A DNA stretch of 5,120 nucleotides from Omnitrophica bacterium RIFOXYB12_FULL_50_7 (lineage in GTDB: Bacteria > Omnitrophota > Omnitrophia > Omnitrophales > Aquincolibacteriaceae). The notes under the pieces are model-generated. The model was not told the origin of the DNA. It worked only from the letters and a program-made list of their open reading frames with translations, and searched no databases. The DNA lies in the NCBI GenBank assembly GCA_001804345.1, contig MHFU01000042.1, positions 3,348-8,467 of the forward strand, in the 5' to 3' direction. Made by a program: the position numbers and the translations under genes. This document shows positions 1-5,120 of the stretch, one piece after another; the stretch's first letter is position 1; every line of letters starts with the position of its first letter.

Positions 1-297
1 ACGCCACTGCGCGCCGTAGACCGGCCCGAGGTCCCCGTTCCGATCCGCCCATTCATCCCAGATCGTCACGCCGTTATCTTTCAAAAACCTAATATTCGTA
101 TCACCCTTGAGCAACCAAAGAAGTTCGTAGATCACGGCCTTGGTGTAGATCTTTTTGGTGGTCAGAAGCGGGAACCCTCGAGCCAGATCAAAACGCATCT
201 GATATCCGAACGTACTGATCGTACCGGTACCCGTGCGATCTTTCTTCTCGGAACCATGATCGAGAATGTGTCTTAAAAGATCCAGATATTGTTTCAT
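1..297 (-). CDS. thyA: Thymidylate synthase, N-terminal 99 residues (partial, cut by window edge)
   Basis: This enzyme methylates dUMP to dTMP with 5,10-methylenetetrahydrofolate, the cytosolic source of thymine nucleotides. The translation begins MKQYLDLLRHILDHG and aligns without gaps to the E. coli ThyA N-terminus as I remember it. Visible landmarks are DRTGTGT (residues 20-26, including the phosphate-binding Arg21), FPLLTTKK (42-49), ELLWLLKGDTNI (58-69, with Glu58), TIWDEWAD (78-85, with Trp80 and Trp83) and GDLGPVYG (88-95, with Tyr94). The catalytic cysteine (about residue 146) and the rest of the roughly 264-residue protein lie beyond position 1. The ATG at 297-295 overlaps the TGA of the upstream DUF4340 gene (ATGA), which suggests coupled translation. 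The only G-rich stretch just upstream, GGCGGG at 311-306 with 8-nt spacing, belongs to the last copy of a 27-bp tandem repeat. Identification is firm; expression control is inferred. Confidence 0.97.
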   Translation of the reverse strand, partial: MKQYLDLLRHILDHGSEKKDRTGTGTISTFGYQMRFDLARGFPLLTTKKIYTKAVIYELLWLLKGDTNIRFLKDNGVTIWDEWADRNGDLGPVYGAQWR

Positions 298-1520
298 GAG
301 ACTTGCCCGCCAGAGCTGTGTGGCGTGGCTTGCCCGCCAGAGCTGTGTGGCGTGGCTTGCCCGCCAGAGCTGTGTGGCGCGGCTTGTTCCTGCTCTTCCA
401 ACAAACCGTCGCTGATGCTTGGGAGTTGGTCTTTCCTGGACTCGACGGCGGGCAGAATGTCTTTTACAAAATGCGTGTCATCAACATTCAAATCATCAAA
501 AAAAGAAGTCTTAAGGTTGAAAACCGTGGAATCCCCCGAACGCTTCACATAAACAAGCCCTCCTTTTTCATCCTTCGGTCCCGCGTTGAGAAGCGTTTTC
601 CCAGCGCCTTCGGTCACGGCCAACTGCCAGACGGGTTCCCTCTCCGCCTCGCTATTAGCGAGGACGGATCCGTCCTTCAGCTCGGGCTGAAGGCGGACAA
701 ACTCTTTTCCGCCCGGGTCCACGACCTTCTCGGCCCGAACACTGTTCATCACGGTGATAAATTTCAGAACCTTGTCGAGATCGGGCGAAAGGGACATGTC
801 CTTACGCAGGAATTTCCAGAAGGTTTTGAGCGGATCTTTGGGATCGGTCTTGCGTTCCAATCCTGTGATCATCGTTCTTTCTTGACCCTTCAGGCGATGA
901 ACAGTGATCTTTGTCACCTTCTCAGGATCCAGATTAAAAAGACTAAGATCCGCCCAAAAAAGACTCGCCGGAGTGGCCTCATTAAGAGCGTCGTAGATCC
1001 CCAAAAGTTCTGCCATGTTCGCGTCCACAAGATAGACCTCTTCACTTGCGGCTTTGCGGAGAAAAAAGGCATTCTCACCGGCTTGTTTTGTCCCAAGCCG
1101 AAGATCGAGAAGTGAACTATTTCCCACGCCAAAAAGCTTGATCGAAAAAGCTTCCGCGTCTTCAATGCCAAAATCCGCGAAGAGTTTCTTCCCGGAACCG
1201 CGCAGCTCGCCCTGGACCGAGTGGAGTTTTTGAATGAGATTTTCCACCTTTGCAGGATCGGCTTTGGCATTCCAAAGGCTTTTCACTTTCCAAACACCAT
1301 CCTCTTTTGAAAGCTCGACGGCCGGTGACTCGCCCGTCTTCGCAGGACGGGTTATCAGGATCCTTTCGAGTTTCTCCGGAGCAAATTCTGCGAAAGCAAC
1401 GCGCCCGTCTCGCGCAGCTCCTGCGTTGTCGCCCGCCGAACGGACCCAGGACTTCCAAAGGATCCCAAGCGCGAGGATCGCAAAAATAACAATCAGGATA
1501 ATGATTTGTTTTGGTTTCAT
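294..1520 (-). CDS. DUF4340 domain-containing membrane-anchored protein with a 9-residue tandem-repeat tail
   Basis: 408 residues. It has one N-terminal membrane segment (about residues 5-24, IIILIVIFAILALGILW) after a short Lys-containing start, so the rest should lie outside the cytoplasmic membrane. The body resembles DUF4340: paired beta-rich modules with stretches such as GVWKVKSLWNAKADPAKV (75-92), AFFLRKAASEEVYLVDANMA (151-170) and FWADLSLFNLDPEKVTKITV (188-207). The family has no known biochemical activity and often sits beside GldG-like ABC auxiliary proteins, as here. The C-terminal tail is unusual: residues 380-406 are three near-identical copies of (A/T)PHSSGGQA, encoded by three 27-bp DNA repeats, and look like a low-complexity addition and not part of the fold. 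The ATG at 1520 is well supported because an in-frame TAA lies two codons upstream and the membrane segment starts at once; no good Shine-Dalgarno is visible. The stop overlaps the thyA start (ATGA, 294-297). The family call is from recognition, not a profile search. Confidence 0.85.
   Translation of the reverse strand: MKPKQIIILIVIFAILALGILWKSWVRSAGDNAGAARDGRVAFAEFAPEKLERILITRPAKTGESPAVELSKEDGVWKVKSLWNAKADPAKVENLIQKLHSVQGELRGSGKKLFADFGIEDAEAFSIKLFGVGNSSLLDLRLGTKQAGENAFFLRKAASEEVYLVDANMAELLGIYDALNEATPASLFWADLSLFNLDPEKVTKITVHRLKGQERTMITGLERKTDPKDPLKTFWKFLRKDMSLSPDLDKVLKFITVMNSVRAEKVVDPGGKEFVRLQPELKDGSVLANSEAEREPVWQLAVTEGAGKTLLNAGPKDEKGGLVYVKRSGDSTVFNLKTSFFDDLNVDDTHFVKDILPAVESRKDQLPSISDGLLEEQEQAAPHSSGGQATPHSSGGQATPHSSGGQVS
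302..382. repeat. Three tandem copies of a 27-bp unit inside the 3' end of the DUF4340 gene
   Basis: Copies lie at 302-328, 329-355 and 356-382. The first two are identical and the third differs by one base (c instead of t at 380). On the plus strand each starts cttgcccgccagagctgtgt. Because 27 is a multiple of 3, copy number can change without breaking the reading frame; on the minus strand the unit encodes a 9-residue repeat (PHSSGGQAT). The array ends 4 bases before the thyA ATG, so it also forms the thyA translation-initiation region. All three minus-strand frames need not be coding; only the DUF4340 frame is supported. Confidence 0.97.
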
Positions 1521-1550
1521 AGAGTTTTACTGTCCCAAGACGTGATCTGA

Positions 1551-1593
1551 GTCCCAGGGAACAGGCAGTCACTTAATGCCTGCCCCCTGGGAC
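1551..1593 (-). repeat. REP-like palindrome: 17-bp stem, 9-nt loop
   Basis: The arms are 1551-1567 (gtcccagggaacaggca) and 1577-1593 (tgcctgccccctgggac), separated by a 9-base loop. As DNA the arms differ at two adjacent positions. In the minus-strand transcript, which is the coding direction here, those two become G-U wobble pairs, so the RNA stem is unbroken over 17 pairs; on the plus strand they would be A-C mismatches. Size and shape resemble REP/RAYT-type elements or other palindromic repeats that fold when transcribed. No U-tract follows, so a Rho-independent terminator is unlikely; an RNA-stability or processing role is possible. Membership of a genome-wide family cannot be tested from one copy. 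Confidence 0.85.
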
Positions 1594-1600
1594 ATTTCAT

Positions 1601-1720
1601 AAATTCCAAGAACCGGAAAACAAGCTCCAAACAAGTTTCAAAAATCAACTTCCAAAAGGATTTGTTTCGGGATTGGAACCTGAAATTTGTTTGGAACTTG
1701 GATCTTGCTTCTTGGAATTT
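1601..1720. repeat. Imperfect inverted repeat with 39-bp arms, 12-bp perfect ends, rich in TTGGAA/TTCCAA
   Basis: The outer 12 bases are a perfect inverted pair: aaattccaagaa at 1601-1612 and its complement at 1709-1720. Going inward, the arms (about 1601-1639 and 1682-1720) keep matching in blocks: caag, tccaaacaa and tttca, with substitutions between but no length change. A further ttccaa/ttggaa pair (1650-1655 and 1673-1678) sits in the central part. It begins 10 nt after the gldFG stop and could form a long hairpin in the minus-strand RNA. The block pattern looks like a decayed copy of a dispersed intergenic repeat, or two copies of a TTCCAA-rich unit in opposite orientation. It has no coding content. 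Confidence 0.8.
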
Positions 1721-1730
1721 CTTTCCGCCT

Positions 1731-4223
1731 TTACGAAAGGCTTTTTAAATACTGGGTCTTCGCGCGCCGCCTGAAGTAGGCTCGGGTGAACCCTGACAGA
1801 GCGATAAGAACCGGGACCAGGAACATCACAAAAAGTCGCCAGGCCACTTTCGCGGGAGCCGAGACCTTGGAAAGCGCGCGACTCACCTGTCCTTTCGAAC
1901 GGATACCGATCAGCGCATCTCCCAACGTTAAGACATCCATGGCGTTCAAGAAAAAAACCAGATGCCCGCCATTCTGCATGAGATGTTTTTGGAAAGGCGT
2001 CGCCGCGCCGATCAGCAGAAGTTTTCCGGGTTTGGGCTGGAGAGGCTCCGGCATTTTTTCTTTCTTTGCCGGATTGGGCACTGCCGCGTCCGCGGACGCC
2101 TCCGGAGTCCATTCTGGTATGCTCTTATTTTTGAACGTATTCGAGAACTGGCCCTCCGCCAGGATCGCGAGCGGGAAAGGACCCGAAACGCTTTTCACGC
2201 CGCGCGCCAACTCCTGGGGCAGCATACTCCCCGACTTGAACGGCACGGTCCAGGAATGTTTGCTGGAATGAAACAACGTCTGCACTTTGAGCCCCTGCGC
2301 CTTGATCTTCGCCGGATCGATTTTGAGCGCGCTGCCCCAGAGATAAAAAAACGCCGGAAGGCGTGCCGTGATCGAAGTCTCGGCGTTCATCTCGGAGTCC
2401 GTCAGAAGGATCTGGATCGGGAGTTTGACCGGAATGGAGATGCCCAAGAGGCCTTCGCGTCCGCCAGCCGAGAGAGTGATCGCTTCACTCTGCTCATCGG
2501 CCAGAATGTTTGTGTCTACCTGGAACCCCCAGGCTGAAAGCAGGTCGTTCACGACAGGATTTTTCTCGCTCGGCACAAGCGTGATCGAACCCATGGCTTC
2601 GGGTTTGTAATTAAATTCGTAATTTTGCACGGCCATGAGCAAGGAACCTCCCTCGCAAAGAAAGCGATCGATCTCGTATTTCTGCCGTTCACTTAAGTTC
2701 CCCGGTTGAACCACCGCGAGCGTCTTCGTGCCTTCCGGAATACCGGACTTCTCATTTAAAGAAATGCGTGTCACCGGATAACCTTCGGACTCAAGCCCCA
2801 ACTGCAGATATTCGTAAGGATCATCCTTGTAGCTTGGCGGAACCTGATTGCCGAGCTGCTGGAGCAACATCATAAGATTGGGATCGACCGAACGTTCCTG
2901 GTAGGGTGCCATCAAGGCAACCTTCGGGATCTCGGGAAGGGTCATGCGATAAAGCTTGGCAATAATGGCATACTCCAGATCATCGAGATTCCCGGGAAGA
3001 AGCTGCGGCAGGATCTCCTCGGGTTTTTCCTTATAGGAAATCGTAAGCCCGGCATAAACGAGGCGAACCCCCACTTCATCGGACTGGACGGATTCGACCT
3101 GGAACGGCTGAACCCCTTTTTTGGAAAGCTGCTCTTCCATCGTGTTCGCTTTTTTGGTTCCCTCGACCGCAGTCGCGGCATCCATGTGGAAAACCTGATA
3201 TCGAAAATGGCCCTCGGAGACAGCGCGCAACTCTTCCAGCTTGTCGCGCGCGTCCTGCTCAAGTGTTTTCATGGAGGTCGGCATTTTGTCCGCGGAAGAA
3301 ATGTAGAATTTCACGGTGACGGGCGATGGAAGGCTTCTCAGGATCTTCCGGGTCGCTGAAGAAATCGTGTAGGTGTGACCTTCGCTCATATCGAAGCGAC
3401 CCAGCGGAACCCCGGCAACAAGCCAATTGCTCAGAAGAAAGATCCCGGCCGAGATCAGGGCTGCCGTTGTAAAGATCGAGGCGGCTTTCGGCCGCATCCG
3501 GCCTTCGATCCAGAACCCATTCAGTACAAGCACCACTGCACTGCCAACTCCAAAATAAAGTATATCCCGATTGTCGATTACACCCTTTGCAAACGCGACA
3601 TAATGATCCGCAGCCCCGAGAAAATGCCGGAGAAAGGTCCCAAGCCCCGCGATCCACCCATCGATAGAAGAGGCCACGAATTCCGTGCCCGTAAGATAAA
3701 GCCCGAAGCAGATCATCATGGAAAGGATGAACGCGACAATCTGGTCACGAAAAAAACCCGACACCAGCGTTCCGATTGCCAGAAAAAATCCGCCAAGAAA
3801 TGCCGCGCCAATGTAACCACTCAGGATCGCGCCAATATCCGGTCGCCCGAGCATGGCCAACATCACCGGAATCGGGAACGTACAGGCGAGCGTGATCAGG
3901 TAGAAGAGGAAGCTTGCGAAGAATTTCCCGAGCACCAACTCATGCGCTTGCATGGGGAAAGTCAGAAGCAGCTCCTGCGTGTTCCCGCGTTTCTCTTCGG
4001 CCCAAAGGCGCATGGAAACTGCCGGCAAAAAGACCGAGAGAAAGAACGGCAGCGTAAAGAAGAAAGCCCGCATATCCGCGCGGCCGACCAGAAAAAATTG
4101 CGTCATGAAAAGCCCGCCGTTCAAAAGCGTGAAGATGATCATGAAGATATAGGCGATGGGAGAATTAAAATAAGCCGCGAGTTCCCTGTTTAAGATAATC
4201 AGAAGATTGGAGCTCTTTTTCAT
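1731..4223 (-). CDS. GldF-GldG fusion: ABC-2 type permease joined to a GldG-like auxiliary domain
   Basis: 830 residues in two parts. Residues 1-245 are a GldF-like ABC-2 permease: membrane segments at about 22-45, 52-72, 101-125, 133-157, 161-180 and 221-240, with the hallmark MRLWAEEKRGNTQELLLTFP (71-90) between the second and third. Residues 248-830 are GldG-like: a membrane segment (249-270), then LGRFDMSEGHTYTISSATRK (274-293), a long outer-face region, a Pro/Lys/Ala-rich linker (about 702-733), the late motif NGGHLVFFLNAMDVLTLGDA (751-770) with GIRSKG (773-778), a last membrane segment (about 794-811) and a basic end. In Bacteroidota GldF and GldG are separate (about 240 and 560 residues), so the length fits a head-to-tail fusion. 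It should be the membrane channel and auxiliary subunit for the ATPase encoded just upstream; the substrate is unknown. The ATG (4223) overlaps the ATPase stop (ATGA); GGGTGG lies 4 nt before it. The reading frame is continuous through the junction. Confidence 0.92.
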   Translation of the reverse strand: MKKSSNLLIILNRELAAYFNSPIAYIFMIIFTLLNGGLFMTQFFLVGRADMRAFFFTLPFFLSVFLPAVSMRLWAEEKRGNTQELLLTFPMQAHELVLGKFFASFLFYLITLACTFPIPVMLAMLGRPDIGAILSGYIGAAFLGGFFLAIGTLVSGFFRDQIVAFILSMMICFGLYLTGTEFVASSIDGWIAGLGTFLRHFLGAADHYVAFAKGVIDNRDILYFGVGSAVVLVLNGFWIEGRMRPKAASIFTTAALISAGIFLLSNWLVAGVPLGRFDMSEGHTYTISSATRKILRSLPSPVTVKFYISSADKMPTSMKTLEQDARDKLEELRAVSEGHFRYQVFHMDAATAVEGTKKANTMEEQLSKKGVQPFQVESVQSDEVGVRLVYAGLTISYKEKPEEILPQLLPGNLDDLEYAIIAKLYRMTLPEIPKVALMAPYQERSVDPNLMMLLQQLGNQVPPSYKDDPYEYLQLGLESEGYPVTRISLNEKSGIPEGTKTLAVVQPGNLSERQKYEIDRFLCEGGSLLMAVQNYEFNYKPEAMGSITLVPSEKNPVVNDLLSAWGFQVDTNILADEQSEAITLSAGGREGLLGISIPVKLPIQILLTDSEMNAETSITARLPAFFYLWGSALKIDPAKIKAQGLKVQTLFHSSKHSWTVPFKSGSMLPQELARGVKSVSGPFPLAILAEGQFSNTFKNKSIPEWTPEASADAAVPNPAKKEKMPEPLQPKPGKLLLIGAATPFQKHLMQNGGHLVFFLNAMDVLTLGDALIGIRSKGQVSRALSKVSAPAKVAWRLFVMFLVPVLIALSGFTRAYFRRRAKTQYLKSLS

Positions 4224-4972
4224 GCAGCCACCCGCTGCGAAGGTATGAGCAACTGGATAAAGATCTCTTCCAAGCTCAGATCCCGCGCCGCTTTCCCGGA
4301 ATTCTGGACTTTTTCTGCCAGTTCTTGCTTCGTTCCCTGCGCCACAAGCTTTCCTTCATTGATAATCACAATGCGATCGGCCAGGGCCTCGACCTCCTGC
4401 AGGATATGCGTGGAAAAAACAATGGTCTTTTCTCTGGCAAGACTTTTCACAAGAGAGCGGATCCCGATGATCTGGATCGGGTCTAAACCCGAAGTGGGTT
4501 CATCCAGGATCAGAACTTTGGGATCATGGATCAAAGCCTGCGCAAGTCCTACCCTCTGGCCATACCCCTTGGACAGTTCACACAAAAGATGTTTCCAGAC
4601 GCTCTTGAGCTGGCAGGCATTTTGGACCCACGTGAGCCGCTCATCGAGTTTGGCGCCTGCAAGCGCGCGCGCTTTGCCCACAAACGTCAAGTATTCATCC
4701 ACCCGCATATCGCCGTAAAGCGGGACCGTCTCTGGCAAATAGCCGATGCGCTTACGGACTTCGATAGGATCTTCAAGGATATCGAACCCATCGACTTTCG
4801 CGGTACCAGAGGAAGGAAAAAGATAGGTCGTGAGAATCCTCATGGCGGTCGTCTTTCCGGCGCCGTTGGGACCCAAAAGTCCCAGAACCTCGCCCGGATT
4901 CGCCTGAAAAGAAACATGGTCCAGCGCGATCGCCGGGCCGTAATGCATGGACAGATTATTGACTTCGATCAT
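4220..4972 (-). CDS. GldA-like ABC transporter ATP-binding protein
   Basis: 250 residues, normal for a single ABC ATPase; a cytosolic subunit that would hydrolyse ATP to drive the GldF-like permease half encoded next. Motifs in order: Walker A GPNGAGKTT (34-42), Q-loop region RIGYLPETVPLYGDM (75-89) with Glu81 where most ABC ATPases have Gln, signature LSKGYGQR (133-140), Walker B VLILDEP (153-159) with catalytic Glu158, D-loop SGLD (161-164) and H-loop FSTHI with His189. GYLPE followed by PLY and the LSKGYGQR form of the signature are typical of the GldA/NatA-like group. I chose ATG 4972 (MIEVNNLSMHYG), where ABC homology begins and a weak GGA lies 7 nt upstream. A GTG at 5029 would add 19 residues, but these are read from the inverted repeat and match nothing in the family. 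The TGA overlaps the fusion gene start (ATGA, 4220-4223). Specific substrate cannot be told. Confidence 0.93.
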   Translation of the reverse strand: MIEVNNLSMHYGPAIALDHVSFQANPGEVLGLLGPNGAGKTTAMRILTTYLFPSSGTAKVDGFDILEDPIEVRKRIGYLPETVPLYGDMRVDEYLTFVGKARALAGAKLDERLTWVQNACQLKSVWKHLLCELSKGYGQRVGLAQALIHDPKVLILDEPTSGLDPIQIIGIRSLVKSLAREKTIVFSTHILQEVEALADRIVIINEGKLVAQGTKQELAEKVQNSGKAARDLSLEEIFIQLLIPSQRVAA

Positions 4973-4985
4973 TTTTGAATCCAGT

Positions 4986-5055
4986 GTTAAGCGATAAGCG
5001 TAAAGCGTTAGGCGATAAGTTTTTTTCACTCACCGCTTTACGCTTATCGCTTAAC
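4986..5055. repeat. Perfect 22-bp inverted repeat with 26-nt loop, built from a 21-bp direct repeat
   Basis: Arms at 4986-5007 and 5034-5055 are exact reverse complements; the left arm starts gttaagcgataagcgtaaag. Within the left side the unit repeats directly with a 21-bp period: gttaagcgataag at 4986-4998 and gttaggcgataag at 5007-5019 (one difference). It fills most of the 89-bp gap between the Bax1-family stop and the ATPase start. The minus-strand RNA could fold into a strong hairpin, but no U-run follows, so it is not a standard terminator. It resembles short intergenic repeats that spread through some genomes of uncultured bacteria; that is inference, since only this locus is visible. 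Confidence 0.92.
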
Positions 5056-5061
5056 GCTTTT

Positions 5062-5120
5062 TTAGCGGCGCCGCCCGAAGATCTGCAGCAAAAAGAGGAA
5101 CATATTAATGAAATCCAGAT
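5062..5120 (-). CDS. Bax inhibitor-1/YccA-family membrane protein, last 18 codons (partial)
   Basis: Read on the minus strand from the window edge, the frame gives LDFINMFLFLLQIFGRRR and then TAA at 5064-5062. This matches the very conserved end of bacterial Bax inhibitor-1 family proteins (YbhL/YccA type), which finish with a last hydrophobic stretch containing (Y)LDFINLF and a short basic tail. The two leftover bases at 5119-5120 (AT as the end of a codon) fit a preceding Tyr. These are multi-spanning inner-membrane proteins; E. coli YccA interacts with the FtsH protease, but the role of this copy is unknown. It lies 89 bp upstream of the ATPase in the same direction and could share its transcript. 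Only a short tail is visible, so the call rests on this motif. Confidence 0.78.
   Translation of the reverse strand, partial: LDFINMFLFLLQIFGRRR

Larger units (their letters stand above)
1521..1730. other. 210-bp repeat-filled spacer between gldFG and the DUF4340 gene
   Basis: This is the only long non-coding gap inside the transporter module. Most of it is two inverted repeats, 1601-1720 and 1551-1593, listed separately. I see no convincing -10/-35 promoter, no tRNA, and no hairpin followed by a U-tract on the minus-strand transcript, so it does not look like an operon end. The left part (1521-1550) is unassigned and holds a second gtccca motif at 1532-1537 that matches the outer end of the neighbouring palindrome. 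Confidence 0.7.

Noticed and set aside
302..382. CRISPR array
   Set aside because: The 27-bp units are directly adjacent with no spacers and lie in a coding frame.
303..1115. 270-codon open frame on the plus strand
   Set aside because: It lies wholly antisense to the well-supported DUF4340 gene, starts inside the 27-bp repeats (PARAVWRGL repeated), and its translation shows no recognisable domain.
1551..1720. Rho-independent terminator between gldFG and DUF4340
   Set aside because: Neither hairpin is followed by a run of U on the minus-strand transcript, and the genes belong to one module.
1645..2112. 155-codon minus-strand frame overlapping the gldFG 3' end
   Set aside because: A frame-shifted shadow of gldFG plus the intergenic repeat; no domain-like composition.
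3375..4193. 272-codon open frame on the plus strand
   Set aside because: Antisense to the permease half of gldFG; its product is extremely rich in charged residues (Lys, Arg, Glu, Asp), as expected from the complement of membrane-segment codons.
4973..5029. GTG start at 5029 for the ATPase, giving a 19-residue extension
   Set aside because: The extra residues (YRLTLYAYRLTL) are a translation of the repeat; ABC homology begins at MIEV (4972).
4973..5061. Promoter for the ATPase operon
   Set aside because: I looked for paired -35/-10 boxes on the minus strand and saw none convincing; the gap is almost all repeat.

Overview
The window is gene-dense, and every gene I can support lies on the minus strand. 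In the direction of transcription (high to low coordinate) the order is: the last codons of a Bax inhibitor-1/YccA-type membrane protein (5062-5120); a GldA-like ABC ATPase (4220-4972); an 830-residue protein joining a GldF-like ABC-2 permease to a GldG-like auxiliary domain (1731-4223); a membrane-anchored DUF4340 protein (294-1520); and the first 99 codons of thymidylate synthase, thyA (1-297). The central three genes form the module first named from Bacteroidota gliding motility (GldA/GldF/GldG), with the DUF4340 protein that often accompanies GldG-like proteins. The module also occurs in many non-gliding bacteria, where its substrate is not established, so the gld names indicate homology and not proven motility.

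The genes look like one transcription unit. Two junctions are 4-base ATGA overlaps (gldA/gldFG at 4220-4223, DUF4340/thyA at 294-297), the usual sign of translational coupling. The ATPase would power the permease half of the fusion. The GldG half and the DUF4340 protein would both project from the membrane on the outer face. thyA has no evident functional link and probably just shares the transcript.

The most unusual content is the set of repeats at and between the genes. The Bax1-gldA gap holds a perfect 22-bp inverted repeat built from a 21-bp direct repeat. The 210-bp gldFG-DUF4340 gap holds two separate inverted repeats side by side (1601-1720 and 1551-1593). The 3' end of the DUF4340 gene carries three tandem 27-bp units, read in frame as a 9-residue repeat, that end 4 bases from the thyA start codon. 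No promoter or U-tract terminator was recognised, and there is no tRNA, rRNA, CRISPR array or transposase gene in the window.

Organism: a Gram-negative-type bacterium of roughly 50% GC by eye. The GldFG fusion, the DUF4340 partner and several short palindromic or tandem repeat families between genes resemble what is seen in uncultured lineages such as Omnitrophota and related phyla. This placement is a tentative inference from style, not from any diagnostic marker.
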